This document shows positions 34,201 through 46,200 of a stretch of 64,000 nt of DNA, piece by piece. The first letter of the stretch is position 1. Each line of letters opens with the position of its first letter. The stretch is taken from contig LSYV01000005.1 in assembly GCA_001584585.1 (NCBI GenBank), positions 3,030,131-3,094,130 on the forward strand, given 5' to 3'. Made by a program: the position numbers and the translations under genes. Source of the stretch: Gonium pectorale (taxonomy: Eukaryota > Chlorophyta > Chlorophyceae > Chlamydomonadales > Volvocaceae). The notes beneath the pieces were generated by a model. That model saw only the letters and a program-made list of their open reading frames with translations, was not told the origin of the DNA and searched no databases.

Positions 34201-37200
34201 AGCCGGCCTGCACAGCATTTCCCAGTATCGAGCTGTGAACAGGGGTATTTACGGTCTCGTGGCCATGCCAGACAAGGACAGCACCGGCAAGGATGATCAG
34301 TCATGGCATCAAAATTTGAATTGATTGAGGTATGAAGTTCCTGCTCTGTCCATAACCCAGTAGCGCTGCCTCTGGCGCCGACCTTGCAGCGCCTCTCTGG
34401 CCCGCCGCTGCTCGTCGGCGTGCTGCCGCACCACCTCCGTCTCGGCCCGAGCCGCAACGAGCTGCGCGTCCGCCACGTTGGCTGCAGCCTCCAGCTCAGC
34501 CGCATGGGCCTCCGCGGCCTCGGTCGCTCGGGCAAGCGCCGCCCGCTCCTCCTCCAGCTGGGGCTCCAGACGCGCCACCTGGGGGACCGGAAGGAACAGC
34601 CGGCCTTGAACCCTCGGGCAAGGTAATGACTCCCGGCCCTGAGCAGCTCTTCACAAAATCAAATTGTTGACGTAACGCATGCGCACGCCCTGCATGGTGG
34701 GTTGGCAACCTGCAAGATTACTGCTAGGACTATTGCATCCCGCTCATCCAGGACTCCTGGTAGGCCGTACCGCTTGCTGCACCGCATGGACACCTGGGCC
34801 ATTCAGTAAAGACACGGGCATGATGGTAACACACCTGTGCGTTCAGGCGCGCCAATTCAGAGTCCCTCATCAGAAGCTGCGTCTCCAGCTCCGCCACGCG
34901 CTCTCGTAGCTCGACCAGGGTGCCCTCCGCGGAATCAGCCTCGGTCGCCGCAGCCTGCCGTGCCGCGGCCGCCTCCTGGACCTCGCGTCGCGCCTCGCGC
35001 AGAACCTCCTCAAGGCCCACCTTCTGAACCTCGAGGGCGCGCAGGGCCGCCGAGGCGTCCTCCAGCTGGCTCTCCGCAGTTGCGGCCCGCTCCTCCGCCG
35101 CCGCGGCAGCCGCCTCAGCGGCCTCCGCCTTGTTGACTGCCTCGTCCAGCTGGAACTCGAGGTCCTCAACACGATCGCGCAGCTCGGTTACGTCCTCAGA
35201 GTCCATCGCCAGAGAGGCAGTGGCTGCGGCTGCGGCCGCGGCCGCCTCCGCAGCAGCCAGATCAGCGGCAAGCTTGTCGTTGCGGGCACTCAGCTCATCC
35301 ACGAGAGCAGTCAGGTTGTTGGAGAGGGCGAGCTGCATTTGAAGGCGCGGCATGGGTCAGGAACGAGCAGCGTCAGGTCAAGCGTGCATGTTCTATCCCA
35401 CACGCCACATCAGCTACAACCGAGAAATCGCTAGCTAAGTAGAAGCGCGGACGCGTGCAATTCATGGACCTTAAGCCCACCTTTGCGGTGGCGGCCTCAA
35501 GCTGCGCGCGCAGATGCTGCAGCTCTTCACGGGCCTGCTCCGCTGCGTTCTCAGCCATATGCAGCGCCGCCTCCGCGTCCGCCTCCTTCGCCGCAGCGTC
35601 CGCCACCTGCCCCTCAAGCGAGGCCACGCGCTCCTGCAACGCTGCCACCTCGGCGGCACTCTCTTGAGCCGCCTTCTGCGCTGACGCCGTGTCCGTGCGT
35701 GCCAAAGCTAGGGCTTCCTCCGTGTACGCGAGCTCCTCCTTCGCTGCCTGCGCAGCAGCCAAGGCTGCCGCCAGAGCCTCTGCGTCGACACCGCGGTCCA
35801 TTACAGGTGACCCTGCTGCTGCAACTGGCGACTGCGAGGCCGCAGCCTTTTCAGGGCTGGCGCCAGCGCGGGCACTGGCAGTGGCCTCTGCAAGCTGCTC
35901 TTCGAGGCGTCTGCCCTTTTTAATAGCGGACTTCAGCTTGTTCCGCAAGTCCTCGCTACGCTGTGCCGCCTCTGCCAGCTTCACCTCGTGGCGCGCCGCC
36001 GCCTCCCGTTGCTCCTCCAGCTGCTGCCGGGCGTCCGCCAGCTCCGCCCGCAGCTTCACGAGCTCTGCCGCCGCCTCCGCGTTGCCTTCCATTTCCTCAG
36101 CGAGCGCGGCCGCAGCAGCAGCCTCCGCGGCCGCAGCCTCCGCGCGTTCGACCTGCTCCCGCAGCACAGCCACCTCAGCGTCGGCGGCATCAGCTCGCGC
36201 CAGCGCAGCGGTCAGCGCGGCCTCCTGGTCAGCTCCGCAGGCCGAAGATTCAGCGTCGACCTGGGACTGCAGCTCTGCGACCCGCGCCTCGAGGGTGGCA
36301 TTGGCATCCTCCAGTTCCGAGACCCGAAGCTGCAGCTCTACATTGGCCGCCTCGAGCTCAGCTGCCTCCGTCGCTCGGCCTTGTAGCTTCGCCGCAGCAC
36401 TCTCCAGCTCGGCAACCTTGTCTTGCAGCGAGGCGATATGGGAGGCCGCCTCGGCGACTGCTGCCTCCGCCACTGCGCGCAGCTCGGCCTCGGCCCTCTT
36501 AGCACGCGCCGCCTCATCGGCCTCGACTTGGACCTGCTCCAGCTGGGCCTGAATCGCGACCTCAGCGGCGGCGAGCTCGTCCGCCCGCGCCTGTGCCGCT
36601 GCTGCCTCACCCCGGGCAGCCTCAAGCTCTCCACGAAGTCCCCCAGCTTCCAGGGCAGCGGCCGCAGCAGCCTCTGCGGACCTCCTCTGTTCCTCAGCTG
36701 CAGCGGCTGCTTCCTCGCTGCGCGACTGGAGCTCTGCCCGCGCCGCCGCCAGCTCTTGCGCAAGGGCCTCGCGCGCCGCAATTTCTGCAGCCAGCTGCGC
36801 CTCGACGTCGCTGAGCCTCGAGGTGTCGGATCTCGCTCCCTGAAGCTCCTGTAACTGCTGCTCCAGAGCCTGGCGCGCTGCTTCAATGGCCTTGCCCTTC
36901 CGGACCGCAGCCCTGAGCTTTTGGCGCAGGTCTTCGACCTCTGCGGCTGCTCCATAAGACACAGCCGCCACCGCAACAGGTGTGGTGTCAGCCACTGCGG
37001 CTGCCGCCGCTGCGGCAGCTCCGGCAGCAGCAGCTGTGGCGGCCGCCGCACGCAGCGACTGCAGGTGCTCCTCTACGGCTGCCGCACTGCTCTTGGCGGC
37101 GCGAAGCTGCTCCTCAGAGCTTAACACACGGCTCTGAAGCTCCGCAATCTGCTCTTGCGATGCAGCAAGCTGCTCCTCGGCGGTCGCCAGCTGCACTGTA

Positions 37201-40200
37201 AGAGAAGCGGCCTGCTCCTGGGAGGCGGAAAGCTGCTCCTCCTTGGCTGAGAGCTGGAGCCGAATGGCGGCCAGGTCCGCGTGCACCTGGAACCGCAGTA
37301 AGCGTGTAGGTGGGGTCCATAAGGAAGCCCAACACAAGCGACAGCGCTGATAGCAGAAAACACTGCCGCGATCTCCCCATTTCCGCACCCCCCCCCCCCG
37401 GGCCGGCTACTCAAATACAAGTCTCTTGCCCCAGTGCGTTCAACTGTCCCGCAGAAACCAAGGCCAGGCAATGCGACGGCAAACGTCACGCTCGACGTGC
37501 CCCACAATGGCGGCCTCACATGCTCGAGCTTCTCCTCAGAGTCACGCGCTGCCCCGCTATCCTCCAGCAGCGTTTCCTCCATCTGTCGCAGCTGCGCCTG
37601 CGCCTGCGCCAGCCGGGCGTGGGCCTCAGCAGCCTCCGCCTGGGCTGCCTCCGCCTGACGGCCCACCTCCAGTAACTCCGCCTCACGGCTGGACAGCTCG
37701 TCCTACGTGAGAATGCACCACGGCAGTACTGCATCAGGATAACACAGGCGACTCCGCAAGGCAGCTATACGTCCAATGATGAGGCTTGGGACATGCACGG
37801 ATTGAAGTATTCCCCCCCTCAGCCAACACATGAAGGTATACAGTGTGCGCTGTATGCCATCGCTGCAGGTACAGACCTGAGCAGCCGCAAGCTCTGTCTG
37901 CAGGCCGTCGGCGACGCCCTTGAGCTCCTCCAGCTGGGCCGACAGCACGGTAATCTGCGGGCGGACGAGGGCGGGGCCGATATCAAGCAGTAATAGGTTT
38001 CTTCCCTTGAGAGACATCGTGGAAAGTAGCTTTACGCAATTGACAAGCAGCATTACCGTACTGCCTCGAAAGGTTTGCGAGCCAGAAAGATTGCGAGGGG
38101 GCCAAATAATCATTAATGTATACCGACGCCTTGAAATGTTTGCGAACCTCCCCTGGGAGGTTTCTTGAGCGTTTTTTAAGTTTGCGAGGGCGCCCAAAGG
38201 ATGCAAAGTGTGTGAATCCTGCCTGCTGGTACAACGAAAACCGTACACGTTTCCCGTCAATTATGCGTACTGGAAGTCATGCCTGCTCCAGGAAACAACA
38301 CATGTACAGACGTGCCAGTACGGACCGGTACCGGAGTACCGCAAGTACAGCATGCACACCGTAAGCAAGTCACAGCTGCAACCCAGACGCGCAAGGTACT
38401 GCATCTCACATGGGCCGTCGCAAGCCGCTTCTGACCGGTACCTGTACGGTTTGCTCAGCTTCACTGCTGGCACGGCATTGCTCGCGTGCCAAAGCCCTCA
38501 CGCGTCCACTGCACACATACAGCGCCCTTGGTTTCTGCCACGGTTTTGCGTTGGCCTTGCCCCGACGCCTTGTGACCCCTGGTAAGCCCATGCGGTCAAC
38601 TGTGCCTCCACGCGCTCCCCTGGATTACGGTATCTGGAAGTTTGCGAGCCGTCCTAATAATTCTCCCAGCCGAACAATAAATGTTTGCGAGGCCCGCAAA
38701 TAACTAATAATTTATTAGAGAGATTTGCGAAGACCCAATTAAATAATTCATGGTTTGCAAACCTGTGTCAGTACGGTACCAAAATCGGGAGAGCCCACAA
38801 GACCTTGCCTTCCTTACCTGGGCCGTAAGCTCCTCCTGCGCGCCGCCTGCACTGGAGCGAACGCTTCGGACCTCCGCTTCCGCGTCGGCTGCCGTGCTGT
38901 GCGCAACCTCCGCTTCCTGCTGGGCCAACACCAGCTGCGCCCGCAGCTCGGCCAGCTCAGCCTCCGCAGCCTGTGCAGCCGCCGACAGCTGTCTCATGAG
39001 CTCCTCCTCACGCGCCGCAGCTGCCTCCACGTGCTGCTGCAGCTCAGTGGTCTGTCGTTGGGCGGCCTCTAGCTGCGCTTCAAGCTCCGTAAGCCGCACC
39101 TCGGCAGCTGAAGTCTTGCTACCCTGCTCCTCAATAACGGCCTTGGCCGCTGTCAGCTGCTGCCGCAGGTCGGACAACTCAGCTGCCGCGGAGTCGGCCT
39201 GCACCTGTAGCTCTGCCGCCCGGGTCTCCGCGGCTTCGACCTTTGCCTGCGCGTCGTGGGCTGCCTGCTGCGCTGCGTCCCGCAGCTCGGCAAGCGACCC
39301 GACCTCCTCCTGCGCCGCCGCCAGTTTAGCGGTCCCTTCCGCAAGCTGCGCTGCAAGGGCTGCGGCGGCGGCGTGCTGCTCCTCGGCAGAGGTCCGGCCG
39401 GCTTCCAGCTCCTCGCGAGCCCCTGCAACCTCGGCCTGCGCCGCTGCCAGCTGAGCCACTAGCTCAGCGATCTGCGCTTCCAGCGCAAGCTTTGTCCTTT
39501 GGTACTCATCGGCGGCGCCCTCAAGGCCAGCGAGTCGCGACTGCAGCCCGGCGACCTCTGCCTGCGCCTCCTTCAACTGGGCCTCTGCCTGGGTCTTTGT
39601 CGCCTCCACTTGCGAGACCTGCGCAATGAGCCGGGCCTGCTCCGCCTGCATCTCAGCCAGCTGCGTTTGTAATCCTTCGACTGCTGCCTCGCGCGTGTTG
39701 AGTTGCGCCTGAAGCTCAATCTGTTGGGCCTCTGCCTCAGCCAGCTGCAACTGCAGCTGCTCAGCCGCCGCCTCCCGTATCGCCAGCTGCGCCTGAAGGT
39801 CAGCCTGAACGCCACTGGCAGTTACTGATTCCGCTTCAAGATTGGCGACGCGAGCCGCAAGCGCTACCAGCTGCTCGTCCAGCGCATTCTTGCCTTCAGA
39901 GGCTGCCGCTTCCGCTCGTTCCATAGCCACACGCGCCTCCGTGCGTGCATCAGTGAGGGCGGCCTCAATCTCGGCAAGGCGTTGGGATAGGACGCTGGCC
40001 TCCTGGTTTGCTGCATCGCGCGCCGCGGCCAGGTCCTCAACCTGTCCTGCCAGATCAGCAGCGCGGGCCTCCGCTGCCTCCAGCTGCTGGCGTGCTGCTG
40101 CCAAGGCAGCGATTGCTGCCAGACTCTCCTCCGGGGACGGCAGCAGCGACTCGAGCTCACGGCCTGCCCCAGTGGCGACCGCATCGGCGTCTGCTGCGGC

Positions 40201-43200
40201 AATCAGAGCAGCATCGAGGGCAGTGCACCGCTTGTTGATACCGACTATGACGGCCTGCACCTGCTCCAAGTGGCTTGCAAGCGAGTCGCGCTCTTGCCTT
40301 AGCGCGTCGCTGGACGCCTGTGCAGCAGCGTGCTGAGATAACATAATCTCGTGCTCCGCCCGCACCGCTGTCAGCTCGCCAAGCGCAGCGGATGCCGCTG
40401 CCTCAGCCCCGGCAACAACCTCTGCGGCACGGCGCTGCGCCTCGTCGAGCTGCTGCTTCAGCTCCTCCTCCTGTGCGCTGGCTGCCGCTGCTAAAGCCTC
40501 CGAGGCGGAGACCTGCTGCTGCAGCTGCTCAAGCTGCGCCCGGACCTCAATCGCTGCCGCCTGCGCCTCTGCCAGCTGCGTTTGCAGCGCATCGCGCTGC
40601 TCCGTCAGTTCAGCATATTGCCGCTGCAAGTCGGTGTGCACCTCGGTCAGCCGCACATGCTCGGCCTTGAGCGCCGCGCCCTTGGTCTTGAGCTGTTTGA
40701 GCTGCTTTTCAAGCACGCCGTGCGCCTGCTCAAGTGCGTCGTGCTTCTCCTCCAGCTCGCGGTAGCGCGCCGCCTCCGCGTCCAACGCCTCGCCACGGGC
40801 TGTCGCCGCAGAAGCACCTTCTTCCGCCCGTGATGCTAACACCTCCAGCTCGGCCTCCCGCGCCGCAAGTGCCCGCGTCATATCCTCCAGGTTGTCCGCC
40901 GCATGCCGAGCGTCAGCGGCCTCGTCCCGTGCCTGCTTTGCAGCGGCCTCGGCCGCTTCGGCGCGGGCCGTCGCCTTCTGCAGCTGCTCGGTCAGTTGTT
41001 CAATCTGATCGCCCATGATCTGCAGCTCCCGCCGGTGCTGCTCTGCAGCCGCCTCCGCCTCCTGCACCGCCGCCGCCACTACAGACTCCCGCTCGGCTGC
41101 CTTCACCGCCGAAGTGGCGATCTGCTCCTCCAGAGACACAATGCGTGACTGCAGCGCCTCCACTTCCGTCATGCGACGCTCTGCAGCCTCCCGGGCCGCG
41201 TCTGCTTCCGAGCGAGAAGCCTCCCGGGCCGCATCCATATCCGCAAGCTGTGCCTTGAAGGATTCGGCTGCTGCTGCCTCGGAAGACGCCCGTGCCTCGG
41301 CGTCTTTCATGTGGGTCTGTGCACTGCCAAGCTCCTCCCGCAGCCGATTCAAGGCTGTGAGGGCTTGGTTCGCGACCTGAGCTACGGCTTTCACATCGTC
41401 TGCTTCTGCGGTGCAGCGTTCAAGGACCTGGACGCGCTCCTCGCACGCGTCCTGGAGCAGCCGCTCCATTGCCACGAGTACCTCACGCTGGGCTGCCAGC
41501 TGTGCATGCGCCTCCTCCAGAGCAGCCTCGGCCTTCGCGCGGCAAGCGTGCGCCGCCTCTACCGCTGCGTCAGCGCCTGCAGCGCGCTCCGTACCAGTCG
41601 CTTCCAGAGCAGCCACATGCGCCTGCGCCTCGGCGAGGTCGCTCGCCGCAGCCGCCAGCTGCTGCTCGGCAGCCGCAGCGCGGGCGGCCGCCTGCTGAAG
41701 CTCCTTCTCCTGCACCTCCTGCGCAGAAGCCAGCTGTGCCTGAGCCGCGTGCAGCTGATGCTGCAGTTCCGAAGACTGGGCCTCCATCGCTTCAATGGCG
41801 GCCTGCTGGGATTGAGCTCTGCTCTGAAGCTCTGAAGCCTGAGCCTGCCACTCCGCAACCTCCGCACGAGCAGTCGCAAGAAGAGTTGTCAGCTCCTCGA
41901 TGTGCGCTTTGGCAGCGCTGGCCTGGCCGCCCTGCTCATTTGAGGCCGTAAGGGCGGCCGCAAGCTTCGTGCGCAGGTCCTCGGCCTCCTTGGCGGCCGA
42001 GTTCGCCTGTGTCTGCAGCTCTACCACGCGCGCCTCCGCGGATGCGGCGCGCGCCTGGGCCTCCTCTGCGGCTTGCCGAGCTAAATCCAACTGATCCTGC
42101 AGCTCCGTGCGCTCACTTGCTGCCGCCGCAGCTGCCTCATCGACGGCTTGCTGCGCCTCTGCCTTCTGGCGCAGAGTTTCTGCCTGTGAGGCCTCCTGAA
42201 GGGCAATCAAAGCCGTCCGCAGCTCTGTAGCTTGGGCATCCGCAGCCGCCGCGGCGTTGCGCTGCTTTTCGGCCAAAGAATGTGCGGCTTCAAGGTCTTG
42301 CGACAAGGCCACAGACTCCGCGCGGCTGGCTTCTAGCAGTGACTGCAGCGCAGCCACCTGTTGATCAACGGAGCTCGCTTTGCTGTCGGCAGCAGCCCGA
42401 GTCGTCTGAAGCTCCGCTTGCAGGGAAGTGACCACTTCGTTGGCGGCCTGGAGCTGCTGCACAGCCTCCACAGCGCGGGCCTCCGCCGCCTCCAACGCGG
42501 ATGCGGCTTCGGTTGCCTGGCGCTTAGCCTCCTCCGCGGCTTGCCTGAGCTCCTGCTGCGCCGCCACTGCTGCGGTCTGCGCCTCAGTCTCCAGAGCCGC
42601 AACCTTGGCCTCTGCTACCGCCAGCTGCGACGCCAGTTGATCCACACGGGCATTGGACTGCACAAGGGCAGCCTCCAGCTCCTGCTGGAGGTTCGCGCTC
42701 TGGGAGCGCGAGGCCTCCAAAGCTGCGTCCAACGCTGCTGCAGCAGATGCGGCAGCCACTAGCTGCGCTTGCATCGCTGCCATGCGATCAGCAACCTCGC
42801 TGCCGTCACGTCGCGCTGCTGCCAGCTCATCCGCTAGGCGCTCAGCCGCTCCCTCCGCGACTGTAGCACGAGCCTCGGCCGCCTTGAGCGCCCCATGAAG
42901 CTCTGCTACATGCGAGTCCGAGGCGGCGCTCGCAGCCTCAATGGACTGCACTCGAGCCGCGAGTGCCGCCTTCGCGGCTTCCAGATCTGCCACCTGCGCT
43001 GTCAAGGCAGCTTTGACCTCCCCGAGCTCCGACACACGAGCCAGAAGCTCCGCCTGGGCGCCCTGTAGATCAGACGATCGGGCTTCCAGCTCGCTCTTGG
43101 CAGCCTCCAGCTCCTCGATCCGCGCCTTGGCGGCTTCGCTCCCACGCCGAAGCTGCGCAAGCTCAGCCTCCCTCGCCTGCAGCCCGCCGGCTGCCTCAGC

Positions 43201-46200
43201 CATCTCCACACCACGCGCGGCAACCTGCGCCTCAAGCGCCGCCACGCGCTCCTCTGCGCTGGCAGCCGTCGCACGGGCCGCTGCTAGCTGGTCTCGCAGG
43301 CCTGCCTCCTGGGCCACGACCGCATCGCGCTCGCCCTCCAACTCCGCGACACGAGACTCAAGGGCGTCGCGGGCTCCCTCCAGCTCCAGCACATGGGCCT
43401 GCAGGTCGACCCTCGCGGCCTCAAGCTCCTCAGTTTGCGACTCTAGTGCCGTCTTCGCGGACTCCAGGGCCTTTCCCTTCTTGACCGCGTTGCGCAGCTT
43501 GTCGCGCATGTCCTCCGTCTCCCGGGCATGACGCGCCGAGGCCTCCAGGGCAGCGTCCAGCTCTGCGCGCACCTTGTCGAGCTCAGCCTGCAAGGGATCG
43601 GCGGTGCTCGCACCTGAGGCGGGCTGCGCCTCGGCATGGACCTCGGCCGCCGGCTGGCCGTGCTCAGCCGATGCGGGCTTAGCTTCGCGCTCCTTTTGCG
43701 CCAGCTGCAGCTCGGACTCCAGCTGTGAAATACGCTCACGGGCCAACGCAAGCTCAGAGGCAAGAGCGGCCTGCTCCGCCGCTGCCGTTGCCGCGGCGGC
43801 GGCCGCGGCAACTACTTCTGCAGACCCAGTTTCGGTGAGCGCCACGGTGCTGCTGCTGTCGGAGGCGCGAGGCGCGGGCGCGCCCGGCGCGAAGATGCCC
43901 GGACCCGCGGCTCCGCCGACGGAGCGGGGCGTATCGGGTAGGCCGTCAGACGTAGGCGCAAATCGCCGAAGGCGTGACTCAGGCTGTTTGGGAGGCTTAT
44001 CCGCAGCTCCCTCCTGCAGGAGCAGCAAGGCGCGACAGTGAACAGAGACGAATCATTTTCCAGGCCACGTCACAAATGTTTCTACATGCATCCTCAATTC
44101 CGCTTCTTCTTACCGCAAGCCGCCGCTCGGCCTCCTCTAGTCTCGCGGCTAGCGTTGCTGCCTCCTCGCTAGCCGCCACCAGCTTTACGGCAAGCTCCTT
44201 CGACTGGCCCGAATCCTGCTCCTCGATGAAGGCCTGACGTGGGAAGAAGCGCCACACTGGTCGGTATCACAGTGACATCACGCGAGCAACCTACCAGGGG
44301 GTTGCTGAGGAGAAACTGACAACAGATACAGCATTTACTGTACAAGACGCTGACGTCCTACAGCGCACCTGCATCCGCCTCTTAAACTGTCGGCCCGCAG
44401 CCACTTCGGCCTGTGCCTGCTCCAGTGCCCCCTCCGCCACGTTCACGCGCTGCGAGGCGACAGCCAGCTGCATCTCCAGCTGCTGGGCGCGCATGCGGAA
44501 CTTGTTGGTGTCGCCCTGGGCGTTGGACAGCTCCTAAGGCCGGGCAAACGGCAGACGCGTCACGTGGCCAGCAGTTGGTTTAGGTCGGCTGGAGGGCGAA
44601 TGCGATGTAATCGAAGGGTAAAGCATCAAGCCTGTCGCTTCCCCGTGCGCAAGTTAAGTGTTGAATCGAGAATCGAGCTTGTCCGGGGCTGGCTGCGACG
44701 GCTTTGCAATAGGGCCCAGCTGCACGTTCAAAGCGAGCCCCCACCTTGATCTGCGCCTTGGCGGGCCTTGGTCTCCTCGATCGCCGCCGTCAGCTGAGCG
44801 GCCATGGCCGTGAGCTTCTCCCTGTCGGCTGTGGCCGCCTCGCGCAACGCTGACGCGGCTTTTTGCTCCGCGTCGCGCTGGGCAATCGCCTCGGCCAGCT
44901 GCTGCGACAGGGTGCCGGCGGCGGCCCGTGCCTCCTCCAGTTCAGCATGCACGGACGCCAGCCTGGCTTCGGCCTCCGCAACGGCCTCCGCGGTCCTGGC
45001 GTCAGCCTCCTTCACCGCAGAGGCAGCACCGGCCTCGACCTCTATCAGCCGCTCCCTGGCGAGGCTCAGCTCGTCCAGGCTGGAGGAGGCGTACTCACGA
45101 ACCGCTTCCAGCTTGTCCTCGGCCGCAGTGGCAGCGGCACGCAGCCCTGCCAGTGTTGCGTCACGCTCCGCCAGCTTGCTCTCCAGAGCGGACAGCTGTC
45201 ACGGATAAAAACACCACGACAGGCACGAGAGAATAAGGGTAAGGACTCATATGCCCATGTAAGTCAGTGCTAGAGAGGACGCCTAGCACGGGAAATCCGA
45301 TCCAAATGCGCACCTGGTCCCGGGCTTGCTGTAATTCCTTTTGCGTACTCCGTTCCAGCTCCTCGACCTGGGTCTGCAAGGAATCATCAATCACTATGAG
45401 GTGCCTGCTGAACATCACATGCGAGAAACAGCCTTCCTGCGTTTTACGTCACCACGCCACCTGGCACAAGAATGCGTGTAGCGTCTGACGGCAGGTACGG
45501 GCAGTTCCCCATAGCCGAAAGCAGTACCGTACCTTCATTGCGGCCGCCAGCTGCATGGCGCCGATAAGCTCCGTCTCCGCACGGTCCGCCCGCGCCCGCT
45601 GTTGGTCTGCTTCCTCCTCGAGCTCCGCGCAGCGGTTCTGCAGAAGGGCAAGCGCGCCAAGCCCCAGCTTCACAGGGCGACGTTCTGACGCATTGGCAGC
45701 GCACACCCACACCTCTCAAACCTTTACGACGGAGATCAAGGCAGACTGTAGCGCACCCACAACTGCAAGGTGTCTCCCCCGGACTCGTTGCACCTTCGTC
45801 TCCACCAGGCGCTTGGCTGCCAGGTCCATGTCCTTGCGGTGCTGGCTCAGGTGGCGAGACAGCTGGCGCTGTGCCTCCGCCGACGCTGCGCGCTCGCCTT
45901 CGGCGCTGGCTTGCAGCGAATCCACCTTCTCCTGGGACACGAGGCAGTTTCCTCATGAGCATGATGACACGCCTGGCAGCTGGGAGCTGCACTAGTGCGG
46001 TCTGACAGCCGAAGTGCAACTAAAAGAACCTCCCAGCATTGGTGAGTGCAACTTGGGACACCCCATCCCGCTAGGGTAGTCCCTGGCGACGCGCCAACCC
46101 TGTGCGCTCCTGACCTGCAGGCGCCCGAGGCGCATCTCCGTATCCCGCAGCTGGTTGACCGCACTCTCGGTCTGGCGCTGCGACGCCTCGAGCTGCTGCT

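Noticed and set aside
32584..44041. Long plus-strand open frames opposite the golgin exons
   Set aside because: They are antisense shadows of GC-rich coiled-coil coding sequence; they lack splice logic and domains, while the minus strand gives 22 almost fully phased exons.
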